A program made the translations under genes and the position numbers. From Actinobacteria bacterium UBA4719 (lineage in GTDB: Bacteria > Actinomycetota > Actinomycetes > Actinomycetales > Dermatophilaceae), in contig DHJN01000196.1 of the NCBI GenBank assembly GCA_002404345.1, positions 4,197-54,426 on the forward strand: a DNA stretch of 50,230 nucleotides. Reading direction: 5' to 3'. Of this stretch, positions 27,302 through 37,088 are shown piece after piece (the first letter of the stretch is position 1; each line of letters opens with the position of its first letter). The notes beneath the pieces were generated by a model. The model saw nothing but the letters and a program-made list of their open reading frames with translations. It was not told where the DNA came from and searched no databases.

Positions 27302-27924
27302 GCCAGATGACCTCCACGGCAAGAGTTGGCGCACGGGCCCTCCAAAGGCCGACCACAACGACGCCCCGACTGCGCGTGGTCACCGGCGCGCCCCCACGGC
27401 GTTCCGGCGCCGCCTTCGGCATCATCTGCGCAACTCTGCTGGCTTCCGGACTGATCGGGCTGCTACTGCTCAACACGGCTCTGGCCCAGGGCTCCTTCAC
27501 CCTGCACGACCTGCGGGTCACCTCCGACCAGCTGACCGATGCTCAGGATGCTCTCGAGCAGTCCCTGGAGGTCGCGCAGTCACCAGCCAACCTTGCGTCG
27601 AGGGCGGCAAGCATGGGAATGGTGCCCGCGCAGTCTGCAGCCTTCCTCCGGCTCTCCGACGGGAGGGTGCTCGGCGTGGCGACCCCGGCCCGATCGGGTC
27701 CTGCCTTTACCGTGGTTCGGACGACATCGACGCCGCCGGCCAGGCCGGTAGCCAAGCCAGCAACTTCGCCGGCCAAGCCAGCAACCAAACCAGCAACTTC
27801 GCCGGCCAAGCCAGTAGCCAACCCGATGACTACGCCGGCCAAGCCAGCAACGATTGAAGCAACGAAGCCAGCAACGAAGGTGGCCAAGCCAGCAACGAGG
27901 TCGGCCAAGCCAACAAAGAGGTGA
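27298..27924 (+). CDS. ftsL: Cell division protein FtsL (septum initiator type)
   Basis: Bitopic divisome protein that, with FtsB and FtsQ homologues, activates FtsWI. It has a basic cytoplasmic N-terminus of about 38 residues, one membrane helix at about 40-62 ([20 protein letters not shown]), and a short coiled-coil region ([20 protein letters not shown]). The C-terminal 70 residues are Lys/Pro/Ala/Thr repeats ([20 protein letters not shown]), likely extended periplasmic sequence able to contact the wall. Sequence identity in this family is low; position between rsmH and ftsI makes the call. Starts inside the rsmH stop. Confidence 0.88.
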   Translation: MSQMTSTARVGARALQRPTTTTPRLRVVTGAPPRRSGAAFGIICATLLASGLIGLLLLNTALAQGSFTLHDLRVTSDQLTDAQDALEQSLEVAQSPANLASRAASMGMVPAQSAAFLRLSDGRVLGVATPARSGPAFTVVRTTSTPPARPVAKPATSPAKPATKPATSPAKPVANPMTTPAKPATIEATKPATKVAKPATRSAKPTKR

Positions 27925-27928
27925 GCAC

Positions 27929-30058
27929 GTGACGCAGACCCGAGGCCGGGGACCGGGCGATGCCCGCCCCACCCGACCTTCGGCATCTGGCGCCGCCACA
28001 GGCAGGCCGGATCGTCATGGTTCGTCCAAGGCGGCGGCCCGTCCTGCCCGGACGTCCTCTGCCTCGGTGCCGCGCCAGCCGATATCCCGCCAGCCGACAC
28101 CCCGCAAACCAGCACCCCGCAAGACAACACCAGCATCCCGCACACCAGCACCCCGCAAGTCTCCAGCCACCAAGCCAACCGGCAGCGGTTCTCCCCGTCT
28201 GCCGGGCGGCCCGCCATCGCGGCCGGCTCGCATCGGTGTCGTCCACCCCGAACGCCGCGTTCGAGCCCTGATGCTGGCGGGGCTTTTCGTCCTCAGTCTC
28301 TTCGGCGCACAGCTGTTCCGGTTGCAGGCCCTTGACTCCTCGACCATGGCCAGCGCGGCGCTCAAGAGCCGCCTGAACATCGTGACGGTGCCGGCCCTTC
28401 GTGGTGACATCAAGGCATCCAACGGAGCGGTCCTGGCCACCAGCATCGAGCGTCGCAACATCACGGCGGACCAGACTGCCGTGCCGACGTACAAGAAGAA
28501 GGTCAACGGCGTCCGTCAGACGGTCGGTGTTGCGGGGGCGGCTGCCGACCTCGCACCGATACTGGGCAAGTCCGAGGCCGAGCTGTCCACGACACTGACC
28601 GGCGCTCGGAAGTTCGTGTATGTCGCCAAGGACACCCCCCTGCTGGCCTGGCGCAAGATTCGGGCCCTGGGGATCCCGGGAATCTTCAGCGAGCCGACCT
28701 CCACGCGTTCCTACCCGACCTCCGCTACGGCGGCCTCACTGGTGGGCTGGGTGGGCAAGGACGGGTCTCCCGGTGGCGGTCTCGAGCTGTTGTTGAACAA
28801 GAAGCTGGAGGGAAAGCCGGGCGAGTCGACCTACGAACAGTCAAGGGACGGCCGCATCATTCCCACCGCAGAGCAGCAGATCATTCCCGCCATTCCCGGC
28901 CTTGACGTTCGGTTGACGATCGACAGCGATCTGCAGTGGTACGCCCAGAACGCCATTGCCCACAAGGTCAACGAGACGCTCGCGCTCTCAGGAACTGTCG
29001 TGGTCATGAACGTCAAGACTGGTCGGCTCGCAGCGGTCGCGTCCTATCCGACGTTCGACCCCAACAACATCGGCAAGGCCGGCGGCAACCTCCAGAACAA
29101 CGCCTTCGAGGAGGCGTTCGAACCAGGATCGATAGCTAAGGTCATGACGGCGGCCGCGGCCCTCCAGGAGGGCGTTGCGACGCCGGCGACTCCCGTGGTG
29201 GTTCCCAACCGGCTGCCCCGTGCCGGCCAGTCGTTCAAGGACTCCCATGAGCACGGCATCGAGAAGCTCACGTTCGCCGGCGTGATCGCCCAGTCGAGCA
29301 ACATCGGCACCATGATGGTCGGTGAGAAGATCCCGCCCGCCACCCTAGAGAGGTATTTCCGCGGATTCGGCGTCGGTCAGCCGTCCGGCATCCAGTTCCC
29401 GGGCGAGACACCGGGCATCTTCGCCAGGTCCCAGGACTGGAGCGGCTCCCAGCGCTACACCGTGATGTACGGCCAGGGTCTGGCAGTCAACGCCATCCAG
29501 TCCGCCGGAGTCTTCCAGACCATCGCCAACGGGGGACTGCGCGTGCCTCCGACCCTGGTGGCCGGTGCCGAGAACGCTGACGGCACGTTCGAGCAGACGC
29601 CGCCCACCGCCCCGGTCCGGGTCATCTCCAAGCCGGTTGCCACCACGCTCAGCCAGATGCTCGAGTTCGTCGTCGGCGACGGCGGCACCGCCCGGCAGGC
29701 AAAGGTCCCTGGCTACCGCGTCGCAGGCAAGACCGGCACAGCCGACCGCGTTGGCGCCAATGGTCGCTACTCGGGCAAGACCGCGTCCTTCATCGGTTTC
29801 GCCCCTGCCGACAACCCGCAGTTCGTCGTCGCTGTGATCCTTCAGAACCCGATCCGCGGATACTTCGGGGGATCGACGGCTGGCCCGGTTTTCAAGGACG
29901 TGATGACGTATGCGCTCCAGGAGTTCAAGATTCCGCCGACTGGCACACCGCCGCCGGTCATGAAGCTCAAGATCGAGGATGCTCCGGCCTCCGCGGACAG
30001 GGCAGAGACGGCCTTGAAGGCGGAGTCGGGTCTCCAGCGCCAGACCACCGCGAGGTAA
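27929..30058 (+). CDS. ftsI: Peptidoglycan D,D-transpeptidase FtsI (class B PBP)
   Basis: Septal transpeptidase that cross-links new peptidoglycan with FtsW. The cytoplasmic N-terminus is unusually long (about 105 residues) and rich in Arg/Pro/Thr/Ser (RQPTPRKPAPRKTTP). One membrane helix follows at about 112-130 (ALMLAGLFVLSLFGAQLF), then the PBP dimerisation domain and the transpeptidase domain. Active-site motifs are EPGSIAK (Ser 401, Lys 404), SSN (456-458) and KTGT (Lys 601). The first motif is SIAK where STFK is usual, still a valid SxxK. The GTG start at 27929 follows AGAGG and begins 4 bases after the ftsL stop. Confidence 0.95.
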   Translation: MTQTRGRGPGDARPTRPSASGAATGRPDRHGSSKAAARPARTSSASVPRQPISRQPTPRKPAPRKTTPASRTPAPRKSPATKPTGSGSPRLPGGPPSRPARIGVVHPERRVRALMLAGLFVLSLFGAQLFRLQALDSSTMASAALKSRLNIVTVPALRGDIKASNGAVLATSIERRNITADQTAVPTYKKKVNGVRQTVGVAGAAADLAPILGKSEAELSTTLTGARKFVYVAKDTPLLAWRKIRALGIPGIFSEPTSTRSYPTSATAASLVGWVGKDGSPGGGLELLLNKKLEGKPGESTYEQSRDGRIIPTAEQQIIPAIPGLDVRLTIDSDLQWYAQNAIAHKVNETLALSGTVVVMNVKTGRLAAVASYPTFDPNNIGKAGGNLQNNAFEEAFEPGSIAKVMTAAAALQEGVATPATPVVVPNRLPRAGQSFKDSHEHGIEKLTFAGVIAQSSNIGTMMVGEKIPPATLERYFRGFGVGQPSGIQFPGETPGIFARSQDWSGSQRYTVMYGQGLAVNAIQSAGVFQTIANGGLRVPPTLVAGAENADGTFEQTPPTAPVRVISKPVATTLSQMLEFVVGDGGTARQAKVPGYRVAGKTGTADRVGANGRYSGKTASFIGFAPADNPQFVVAVILQNPIRGYFGGSTAGPVFKDVMTYALQEFKIPPTGTPPPVMKLKIEDAPASADRAETALKAESGLQRQTTAR

Positions 30059-30079
30059 CGTCACGTTCGTGGTAAACCC

Positions 30080-31789
30080 GTGAACGCGGATCCGCGTCCC
30101 CGATCCTCCCGCGCCATCAGTCTGCAGTCAGTGGCTGAGTGTGCGGGTGTGTCGGCGACGTCCCACGGCACGGACGGCACGGACGGCACAGATGGCATCA
30201 TCGACCCTCGCGTCGTCGTGACCGGGGTGACCCTGGACTCGCGCGCCATCCGGCCGGGTGACCTGTATGCGGCCCTTCCGGGGGCCAATGTGCACGGCGC
30301 CCGCTTCGTTGCCGCCGCCGTCGGCCTTGGTGCGGTTGCCGTGCTGACCGACCCGGCGGGCGCCGCCCTGCTCGCGCCGAACGAGATCACCGTGCCGGTA
30401 CTGGTGGTTCCAGAGCCTCGGGCCGCCCTCGGCGACGTTGCGGCACTGGTCTACGGCGGCGCCAGCCAAGCGATGACCATGCTGGGGATCACCGGCACCA
30501 ACGGCAAGACGACGACGGCATACCTGCTCGACTCGGCCCTGCGCGCCCTCGGGCGGGTGACGGGGCTGATCGGCACGGTCGAGACGCGCATTGGCGAGGA
30601 CCGCATCAAGAGCGTCCGGACCACGCCTGAGTCCGCGGACCTGCATGCCTTGTTCGCCGTGATGCTCGAGAGCGGTGTGGACACCTGCACCATGGAGGTG
30701 TCCAGCCATGCGCTGACCCTGCACCGCGTCGATGGCGTGCGTTATGACGTGATCGCCTTTACTAACCTGTCCCAGGACCACCTCGACTTCCACGGGTCGA
30801 TGGAGGACTACTACCTGGCCAAGGCATCGCTGTTCACCCCCGCGAGGGCGGTCCGCGCCGTGGTGTGCGTCGACGACGAATGGGGCCAGCGCCTCGCTCG
30901 GGAGTCCGGGGTGCCCGTGGTCTCGATCTCGTCGCGTCAGGACGTCCTGGCTGACTGGCAGATCCAGACCTGCGGGTCGGACGAGTCTGCCTTCGAGCTC
31001 GTCGGTGAGGGTCGTCGACTGTCCCTGCGGTCGGCCCTTCCCGGAGACTTCAACCGGGTCAACACCGGGGTGGCTGCTCTCGTGCTCCTGGCAGCGGGCT
31101 ACCCGATCGACGCCATCGAGGCGGCCCTTGCCGCCGATCCTCACGTGCCCGGCCGGATGGAGAGAGTATTGGTGGAGCGCGTCAGCTCCATCACCGCAAC
31201 CGACCAGAGCCGTATGCCGCTGGCTGTCGTCGACTTCGCGCACACCCCGGGCGCGGTGGCTGCAGCCCTGAAAGCATTACGACACGAAACTTCTGGGTCG
31301 CTGATCGTTGTGCTGGGCGCCGGGGGCGACCGAGATCCGGGCAAACGAGCGGCCATGGGCGCAGCGGCTGCAGCACACGCGGACCTCGTCGTGGTGACCG
31401 ATGACAACCCCCGATCCGAGGACCCAGCGAGCATCCGTGCGGCGGTCCTGGAGGGAGCGGTCGCACAGGAGCGACTGGCCCGGCGGCCAACCGGGCGCCT
31501 CCGTGAGATCGGCGACCGCGCAGCAGCCATTCGCGAAGCCGTCGCCCAGGCCAGCGTGGGCGACACTGTCGTGGTCCTGGGCAAGGGTCACGAGAGCGGA
31601 CAGGAGATTGCCGGAGTGGTCCACCCCTTCGACGACCGAACAGAGTTGAGAGCAGCCTTGACGGAGCACACGGCATCCATGGAGCGCGCAGCAGCCATGG
31701 AGCGCGCAGCAGCCAAAGAGCACCCTGTAGCCAAGGAGAACCCTGTCGGCCAGGCCGCGACTGACGCCAACCGTGACGAGGCGCGGTGA
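30080..31789 (+). CDS. murE: UDP-MurNAc-L-Ala-D-Glu:diamino acid ligase MurE
   Basis: Adds the third residue of the stem peptide in the cytoplasm. ATP site: GITGTNGKTTTAYLLDSAL; substrate regions include TTPESADLHALF and TNLSQDHLDFHGSMEDYYLA. The DNPR block (VVTDDNPRSEDPASIRA) is the signature of enzymes that add diaminopimelate and not lysine. The 569-residue length is longer than usual because of an N-terminal DGT triplet repeat (9-bp units, 30167-30193) and a repetitive C-terminal tail after about residue 530. The GTG at 30080 has only a weak ribosome-binding site. The stop overlaps murF (GTGA). Confidence 0.95.
   Translation: MNADPRPRSSRAISLQSVAECAGVSATSHGTDGTDGTDGIIDPRVVVTGVTLDSRAIRPGDLYAALPGANVHGARFVAAAVGLGAVAVLTDPAGAALLAPNEITVPVLVVPEPRAALGDVAALVYGGASQAMTMLGITGTNGKTTTAYLLDSALRALGRVTGLIGTVETRIGEDRIKSVRTTPESADLHALFAVMLESGVDTCTMEVSSHALTLHRVDGVRYDVIAFTNLSQDHLDFHGSMEDYYLAKASLFTPARAVRAVVCVDDEWGQRLARESGVPVVSISSRQDVLADWQIQTCGSDESAFELVGEGRRLSLRSALPGDFNRVNTGVAALVLLAAGYPIDAIEAALAADPHVPGRMERVLVERVSSITATDQSRMPLAVVDFAHTPGAVAAALKALRHETSGSLIVVLGAGGDRDPGKRAAMGAAAAAHADLVVVTDDNPRSEDPASIRAAVLEGAVAQERLARRPTGRLREIGDRAAAIREAVAQASVGDTVVVLGKGHESGQEIAGVVHPFDDRTELRAALTEHTASMERAAAMERAAAKEHPVAKENPVGQAATDANRDEAR
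31679..31750. repeat. Two successive 18-bp duplications in the murE C-terminal tail
   Basis: ATGGAGCGCGCAGCAGCC is present twice (31679-31696, 31697-31714), encoding MERAAA twice. Two related 18-bp units follow (31715-31732, 31733-31750), encoding KEHPVA and KENPVG. The tail lies beyond the conserved MurE fold. Confidence 0.85.
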
Positions 31790-33195
31790 TTGCCCTCAGG
31801 CTAAGTGAGATCGCCCGGATCACCGGTGGCCAGATTCACGCGGCAGACGACGTGGGATCAGATCCTGTCGTGGACGGACCGGTGGTCGCCGACTCACGGG
31901 AAGCAACCGACGGCAGTCTCTACGTCGCAAGGATCGGCGAGGCCCTGGACGGTCATCAGTTCGTCGCTGCGGCCCGCGCCCAGGGCGCCGTCGCCGCGCT
32001 CACCTCGCGGCCGGTCAATGACCTGCCGTGCGTCGTGGTCCAGGACGTGCAGGCGGCGTTCGTCTCGCTCGCCCACGCACTGTTGGAACGCAACCCCAAG
32101 GCTGTGGTCATCGGCGTCACTGGATCCTCGGGCAAGACCAGCACCAAGGACCTGCTGTTGTCGGTCCTGCAACGGCACGGTGAGACGGTTGCCAACGTCG
32201 GTTCCCTGAACTCCCCGGTCGGCGTCCCGCTCACCGTCTGCCGGATCACTCCCACCACGGCATACCTCGTCCTCGAGATGGGATCCCGGGGGATCGGGCA
32301 CATCGACTACCTCACCCGGATAGCGCCGCCCCAGATCGGGGTCGTCCTCAACGTCGGCACCGCCCACATGGGTGAGTTCGGCTCACGTGCGGCCGTCGGC
32401 ACGGCTAAGGCCGAGCTCGTGCAGGCCTTGCCCGAGGCGGGATTCGCCGTCCTGAACGCGGACGACCCGATCGTGTGGGGGATGGCGAGCCTGACCAGGG
32501 CACACGTCATACCGGTGGGGGAGTCGGCCCGGGCAACCGTTCGGGCGCTCGACATCACTCTCGACCCGCAGGGCAGGGCGTCCTTCACCCTCGTCACCGA
32601 TCAGGGCACCGCCCGGGTTGTTCTCGGGTTCCACGGAGAGCATCACGTCGGCAACGCCCTCGCGGTCGCGGCCGTCGCACTGACCGTGGGCATGCCGTTG
32701 CACGATGTGGTCACGGCGCTGGGGGATGCGCGCCCGCTGAGCCGATGGCGGATGGAGGTCCATGAGCGGGCCGATGGTGTCACGATCGTCAATGACGCCT
32801 ACAACGCCAATCCGGACTCGATGCGCGCCGCGCTCAAGGCTCTGGCGGCGATGGGCCAGGGCCGGCGGACCTGGGCCGTGCTGGGCGAGATGCGTGAGCT
32901 GGGGCCCGTCTCCATCACCGAGCACGATGCGCTGGGTCGACTTGCCGTGCGCCTGAACGTCTCGCGTCTGGTCGCCGTGGGGGAGGGGACCCAGCCGATC
33001 GACAGTGGCGCCCGTCACGAGGGCGCGAGCGGCGCACAGTCGACCTGGGTCCCGGACACCGACGCCGCGTACGAGCTGCTTGGGCACCGCCTGGCCCCGG
33101 GTGATGTCGTGTTGGTCAAGTCCAGCCGTGACGCCGGGCTACGGTGGCTGGGAGATCGTCTCCTTGACAACACCAGGTCGGAGGTTCCTTCGTGA
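31786..33195 (+). CDS. murF: UDP-MurNAc-tripeptide:D-Ala-D-Ala ligase MurF
   Basis: Adds the D-Ala-D-Ala dipeptide, completing the cytoplasmic pentapeptide precursor. ATP site: [20 protein letters not shown]; further family blocks are [32 protein letters not shown] and [18 protein letters not shown]. Length 469 is normal. The GTG start overlaps the murE stop and the TGA overlaps mraY, so it is coupled on both sides. Confidence 0.95.
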   Translation: MIALRLSEIARITGGQIHAADDVGSDPVVDGPVVADSREATDGSLYVARIGEALDGHQFVAAARAQGAVAALTSRPVNDLPCVVVQDVQAAFVSLAHALLERNPKAVVIGVTGSSGKTSTKDLLLSVLQRHGETVANVGSLNSPVGVPLTVCRITPTTAYLVLEMGSRGIGHIDYLTRIAPPQIGVVLNVGTAHMGEFGSRAAVGTAKAELVQALPEAGFAVLNADDPIVWGMASLTRAHVIPVGESARATVRALDITLDPQGRASFTLVTDQGTARVVLGFHGEHHVGNALAVAAVALTVGMPLHDVVTALGDARPLSRWRMEVHERADGVTIVNDAYNANPDSMRAALKALAAMGQGRRTWAVLGEMRELGPVSITEHDALGRLAVRLNVSRLVAVGEGTQPIDSGARHEGASGAQSTWVPDTDAAYELLGHRLAPGDVVLVKSSRDAGLRWLGDRLLDNTRSEVPS

Positions 33196-34274
33196 AGGCA
33201 GTGCTGCTGGCCGCGGCGGTCTCGCTGGTGCTGTCCTTGCTCGGAACCCCGCTTTTCATCAAGTTTCTCGTCCGCCGGGGGTACGGCCAGTTCATCCGCG
33301 ACGACGGGCCGACCTCGCACCACACCAAGCGTGGCACTCCCACCATGGGTGGTGCGCTCATCATCGGGGCCTCGCTGCTGGCCTACGGTGCAGCCCACCT
33401 GTTCACCCTGACACCGGTGACGGTCAGCGGGATCCTGGTGCTCTTCCTCATGGCGGGGCTGGGGCTCGTGGGCTTCCTCGATGACTACATCAAGATCTCA
33501 AAACAGCGCAGTCTCGGGTTGCGTACCAAGCAGAAGCTGGGTGGGCAGACCCTGGTGGCGGTGATCTTCGCCGTCCTCGCGCTGCAGTTCCCCAATAACC
33601 GGTTCCGCACTCCCGCGGTGCCATTCGTGTCCTTCGTCCGCGACACGAACGTCAACTTCGCCTTCGCTGGCACATTGATCGGACTGATCCTGTTCGTGCT
33701 CTGGGCCAACCTGATGATCGCCGGCACCAGCAACGGCGTGAATCTCACCGACGGCCTGGACGGACTGGCGACGGGCACGAGCGTGATGGTGTTCGCCTCC
33801 TACGTCCTGATCGCCATCTGGCAGTTCAACCAGAACTGCCAGAGCAACCCGGGCGTCAAGTGCTACGAGGTCCGGGACCCGCACGACCTGGCCGTGGTGG
33901 CTGCCGCCCTCATGGGCTCCTGCTTCGGATTCCTGTGGTGGAATGCCTCTCCGGCCAAGATCTTCATGGGCGACACGGGGTCGTTGGCCCTGGGCGGTGC
34001 CATGGCCGGTCTGGCGATCACCACCCGCACGGAGCTGCTCGTGGTGATTCTCGGCGGTCTGTTCGTCATCATCACGCTCTCGGTGATCATTCAGGTCGGC
34101 TCGTTCAAGATGACGGGCAAACGCGTTTTCAGGATGGCCCCGCTGCAGCACCACTTCGAGCTCGCCGGCTGGCACGAGATCACCATCGTCATCCGGTTCT
34201 GGATCGTGGCCGGGTTGTTCGTCTCACTGGGGCTGGGCCTCTTCTACGCGGAATGGGTTGTCGGAGCATCGTGA
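33192..34274 (+). CDS. mraY: Phospho-MurNAc-pentapeptide transferase MraY
   Basis: Polytopic membrane enzyme that forms lipid I on undecaprenyl phosphate. It has about ten hydrophobic segments. Catalytic and substrate loops are visible: [48 protein letters not shown] and [11 protein letters not shown] (the histidine motif). Length 360 is standard. The GTG start is inside the murF stop. Confidence 0.96.
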   Translation: MKAVLLAAAVSLVLSLLGTPLFIKFLVRRGYGQFIRDDGPTSHHTKRGTPTMGGALIIGASLLAYGAAHLFTLTPVTVSGILVLFLMAGLGLVGFLDDYIKISKQRSLGLRTKQKLGGQTLVAVIFAVLALQFPNNRFRTPAVPFVSFVRDTNVNFAFAGTLIGLILFVLWANLMIAGTSNGVNLTDGLDGLATGTSVMVFASYVLIAIWQFNQNCQSNPGVKCYEVRDPHDLAVVAAALMGSCFGFLWWNASPAKIFMGDTGSLALGGAMAGLAITTRTELLVVILGGLFVIITLSVIIQVGSFKMTGKRVFRMAPLQHHFELAGWHEITIVIRFWIVAGLFVSLGLGLFYAEWVVGAS

Positions 34275-34281
34275 GCCAGCC

Positions 34282-35799
34282 GTGACGAACTCAGCGGATT
34301 TCGACCCCAGCTACGAGCCCAGCCAGGGCTCGCGCAACCTCACTCACCGCGACGCCGACTGGTCGGGGCTGCACATCCTGGTCACCGGCCTCGGCGTGAG
34401 CGGGTTCGCGGCCGCCGACGCGCTCTCGGACCGTGGTGCCATCGTCAGCGCGGTCAGTGCCGACGCCACCCCGGCCATCGGCGAACGCGCCCGGATCCTG
34501 GAGATCCTGGACGTCGACGTCCGGCTCGGCCCCGAGCACCTGCTTGACGTGCCCCAGGACACGGAGCTCGTCGTGACCTCACCAGGCTTCCGCCCCGACC
34601 ACCCCCTGCTGCTTGCGGCGGCCGACCGCGGCATACCGGTCTGGGGCGAGGTTGAGCTCGCGTGGCGGATGCGCGCGCAGTCCGGTGCTGCGCCCTGGAT
34701 CACGATCACCGGCACCAACGGAAAGACGACGACGGTCAACATGCTCGCGTCGATCCTGCGCGCCGCCGGGCTGCGCGCGACGAGCGCGGGCAACGTGGGC
34801 ACGCCGCTGCTCGAGGCTGTTCTGCACCCCGATCCGTATGACGTGCTGGCCGTCGAGCTGTCCAGCTACCAGCTGTACTGGCAACGGTCGGTGGCCCCTG
34901 TCGCGTCAGCCTGTCTCAACCTCGCACCCGACCACGTCGACTGGCACGGGTCCCTCGAGCAGTACCGCCTGGCTAAGGCCAAGGTCTACGCGGGCACCGA
35001 GCTCGCCTGCGTCTACAACGTCCAGGACCCGGCAACCGAGCAGATGGTCAGGGATGCCGACGTCGTCGAGGGCTGTCGTGCCATCGGTTTCACTCTTGGC
35101 GTTCCGGGCCCGTCCATGATCGGGCTAGTAGACGAAGTGCTGGCCGACCGGGCGTTCGTCGAGCAGCGCAGGACCTCAGCCGCCGAGCTGGCCACTCTCG
35201 CAGACCTCCGGGGAGACTCGCCGTCGGTGGCACCGCACAATGTGGCCAATGCCCTGGCGGCCGCGGCACTGGCACGTGCCTACGGTGTCGGACCCCTTTC
35301 AGTGCGCGACGGTCTGCGCGCTTTCGTCCCCGACGCGCACCGGATCGCCGACGTCGCAACGGTTGACGGCGTGCGCTTCATTGACGACTCCAAGGCCACG
35401 AACACCCACGCTGCCGCAGCCTCCCTGGTCGCGTTTGACCACGTCGTGTGGATCGCCGGGGGCCTTCTCAAGGGGGCTGACGTCGACGCGCTGGTGCAGT
35501 CGGTTGCTGATCGGCTACGCGGCGTTGTTCTGATCGGGGCCGACCGTGAGCAGATCGCCCGGGCGCTGGTGCGACACGCACCAGATGTCCCCGTGGTCGA
35601 CGTGCCCGACACGGACACTGGAGTCATGGACGTCGTGGTGGCTCGTGCCGGTGACCTGGCTCAGCCCGGTGACGTGGTCCTGCTCGCACCTGCCGCAGCC
35701 TCCATGGACATGTTCACTGACTATGGCGCGCGGGGCGATGCATTCGCCGAGGCGGTGCACCGCCATGCGAGCCGACACGAAGGGCCTACGGAGTCGTGA
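34282..35799 (+). CDS. murD: UDP-MurNAc-L-Ala:D-Glu ligase MurD
   Basis: Adds D-glutamate to UDP-MurNAc-L-Ala. It has an N-terminal Rossmann-like domain (HILVTGLGVSGFAAADALSD), the ATP site TITGTNGKTTTVNMLASIL, VELSSYQLYW, NLAPDHVDWHGSLEQYRLAK, the C-terminal NTHAAAASL block and IAGGLLKGAD. GTG 34282 is chosen because it follows the mraY stop; TTG 34258 is an in-frame alternative within mraY. The stop overlaps the ftsW start. Confidence 0.95.
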   Translation: MTNSADFDPSYEPSQGSRNLTHRDADWSGLHILVTGLGVSGFAAADALSDRGAIVSAVSADATPAIGERARILEILDVDVRLGPEHLLDVPQDTELVVTSPGFRPDHPLLLAAADRGIPVWGEVELAWRMRAQSGAAPWITITGTNGKTTTVNMLASILRAAGLRATSAGNVGTPLLEAVLHPDPYDVLAVELSSYQLYWQRSVAPVASACLNLAPDHVDWHGSLEQYRLAKAKVYAGTELACVYNVQDPATEQMVRDADVVEGCRAIGFTLGVPGPSMIGLVDEVLADRAFVEQRRTSAAELATLADLRGDSPSVAPHNVANALAAAALARAYGVGPLSVRDGLRAFVPDAHRIADVATVDGVRFIDDSKATNTHAAAASLVAFDHVVWIAGGLLKGADVDALVQSVADRLRGVVLIGADREQIARALVRHAPDVPVVDVPDTDTGVMDVVVARAGDLAQPGDVVLLAPAAASMDMFTDYGARGDAFAEAVHRHASRHEGPTES

Positions 35800-37088
35800 C
35801 CACCACATCGAGGCGGCCCGACTCGTCAGTCGCCTCGGGAGCCACGCGTCCGACGTCGGCATCGGCTGGTTCGTCCACCTGGGCTAGGGCCATGCCGTGG
35901 TTGGCGCACCTCGAGTCCCCGGTCACGACGTACTACCTGCTGCTTTCGGCGACCGCGATGCTCGTCATCATCGGCCTGGTCATGGTGCTCTCCGCCTCCA
36001 GCGTGACGTCCTACAAGGACACCAACTCGTCCTACACGATCTTCCTCAACCAGCTGCAGTTCGCGGTCGTTGGCGTCGTCGGCGCCTTCGTGGCCAACCG
36101 ACTCCCGCTGAAGATCTGGAAGCGGGTGTCCGTGCCACTACTGGCGGGCACCATGGTCCTTCAAGCGTTGGTTTTCGTGCCTGGCCTGGGCGTCTCGGTC
36201 AACGGCAACCGCAACTGGATCCACATCGCGGGTCAGCAGGTTCAGCCTTCTGAGTTCGCCAAGGTCGCTCTGGTCCTGTTCGGTGCCACGGTGTTGGCCA
36301 AGAAACGGCGCAAGCTGGGCAAGTTCATGCACGTGGCGGTGCCTCTGGTGTTCCCGGCCGGCGCTCTGCTGCTGCTGCTCGTGCTCGGCGGTGGCGACCT
36401 CGGCACCGGTTTGGTGCTCCTGGCCATCATCTCCGGGATGCTCTTCGCCGCCGGTGTCCCGGCGCGGATGTTCCTCGTGGCGGGGGCAAGCGCGGCAGCG
36501 CTGGCCACGGCCTTGGCAATGACCAGCACTAACCGGATGGGCCGCATCCACACGTGGCTGGTTGGGTGCACCGACCCCAACAAGTGCTTTCAGACGATCC
36601 ATGGCCAGTACGCCCTCGCCGACGGGGGTTGGTGGGGAGTTGGCCTCGGCGCCAGCCGGGAGAAGTGGTCGTGGTTACCCGCGGCGCACAACGACTTCAT
36701 CTTTGCCATCATCGGTGAGGAGCTGGGCCTGCCGGGCACATTGGTGATCATCGGGCTCTTCGGGTTGCTGGCCTTCGCGTGCTACCGACTTGTCCTGCGC
36801 AGCGACGACTTCTTCGTCCGGGTTGCCACGGCGGGGGTGATGGTCTGGATCCTCACCCAAGCCGTCATCAACATTGGCGGGGTGATCGGGCTGCTGCCGG
36901 TCATCGGCATTCCGCTGCCCCTGGTCTCCAGTGGTGGGTCGGCCTTGATGGCAACGCTGTTCGCCTTGGGGATGTTGCTGTCGTTTGCCCGCAACGAGCA
37001 CGGGTGTCGCGAGGCCCTCGCGGCCCGGCCGAGCGTGGTGCGCCGCTCGCTCGCGGTCATGCCGATGCGCCGGGGTCGCAGATCATGA
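35796..37088 (+). CDS. ftsW: Septal peptidoglycan polymerase FtsW (SEDS family)
   Basis: Glycosyltransferase that polymerises lipid II with FtsI. It has about ten membrane helices after a 40-residue Ser/Thr/Ala-rich cytoplasmic start. SEDS motifs seen are GNRNWIHIAGQQVQPSEFAK, GGGDLGTGLVL, GQYALADGGWWGVGLGASRE, AAHNDFIFAIIGEELG and the C-terminal GIPLPLVSSGGSALM. Length 430. It overlaps murD and murG by GTGA and ATGA. Confidence 0.95.
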   Translation: MTTTSRRPDSSVASGATRPTSASAGSSTWARAMPWLAHLESPVTTYYLLLSATAMLVIIGLVMVLSASSVTSYKDTNSSYTIFLNQLQFAVVGVVGAFVANRLPLKIWKRVSVPLLAGTMVLQALVFVPGLGVSVNGNRNWIHIAGQQVQPSEFAKVALVLFGATVLAKKRRKLGKFMHVAVPLVFPAGALLLLLVLGGGDLGTGLVLLAIISGMLFAAGVPARMFLVAGASAAALATALAMTSTNRMGRIHTWLVGCTDPNKCFQTIHGQYALADGGWWGVGLGASREKWSWLPAAHNDFIFAIIGEELGLPGTLVIIGLFGLLAFACYRLVLRSDDFFVRVATAGVMVWILTQAVINIGGVIGLLPVIGIPLPLVSSGGSALMATLFALGMLLSFARNEHGCREALAARPSVVRRSLAVMPMRRGRRS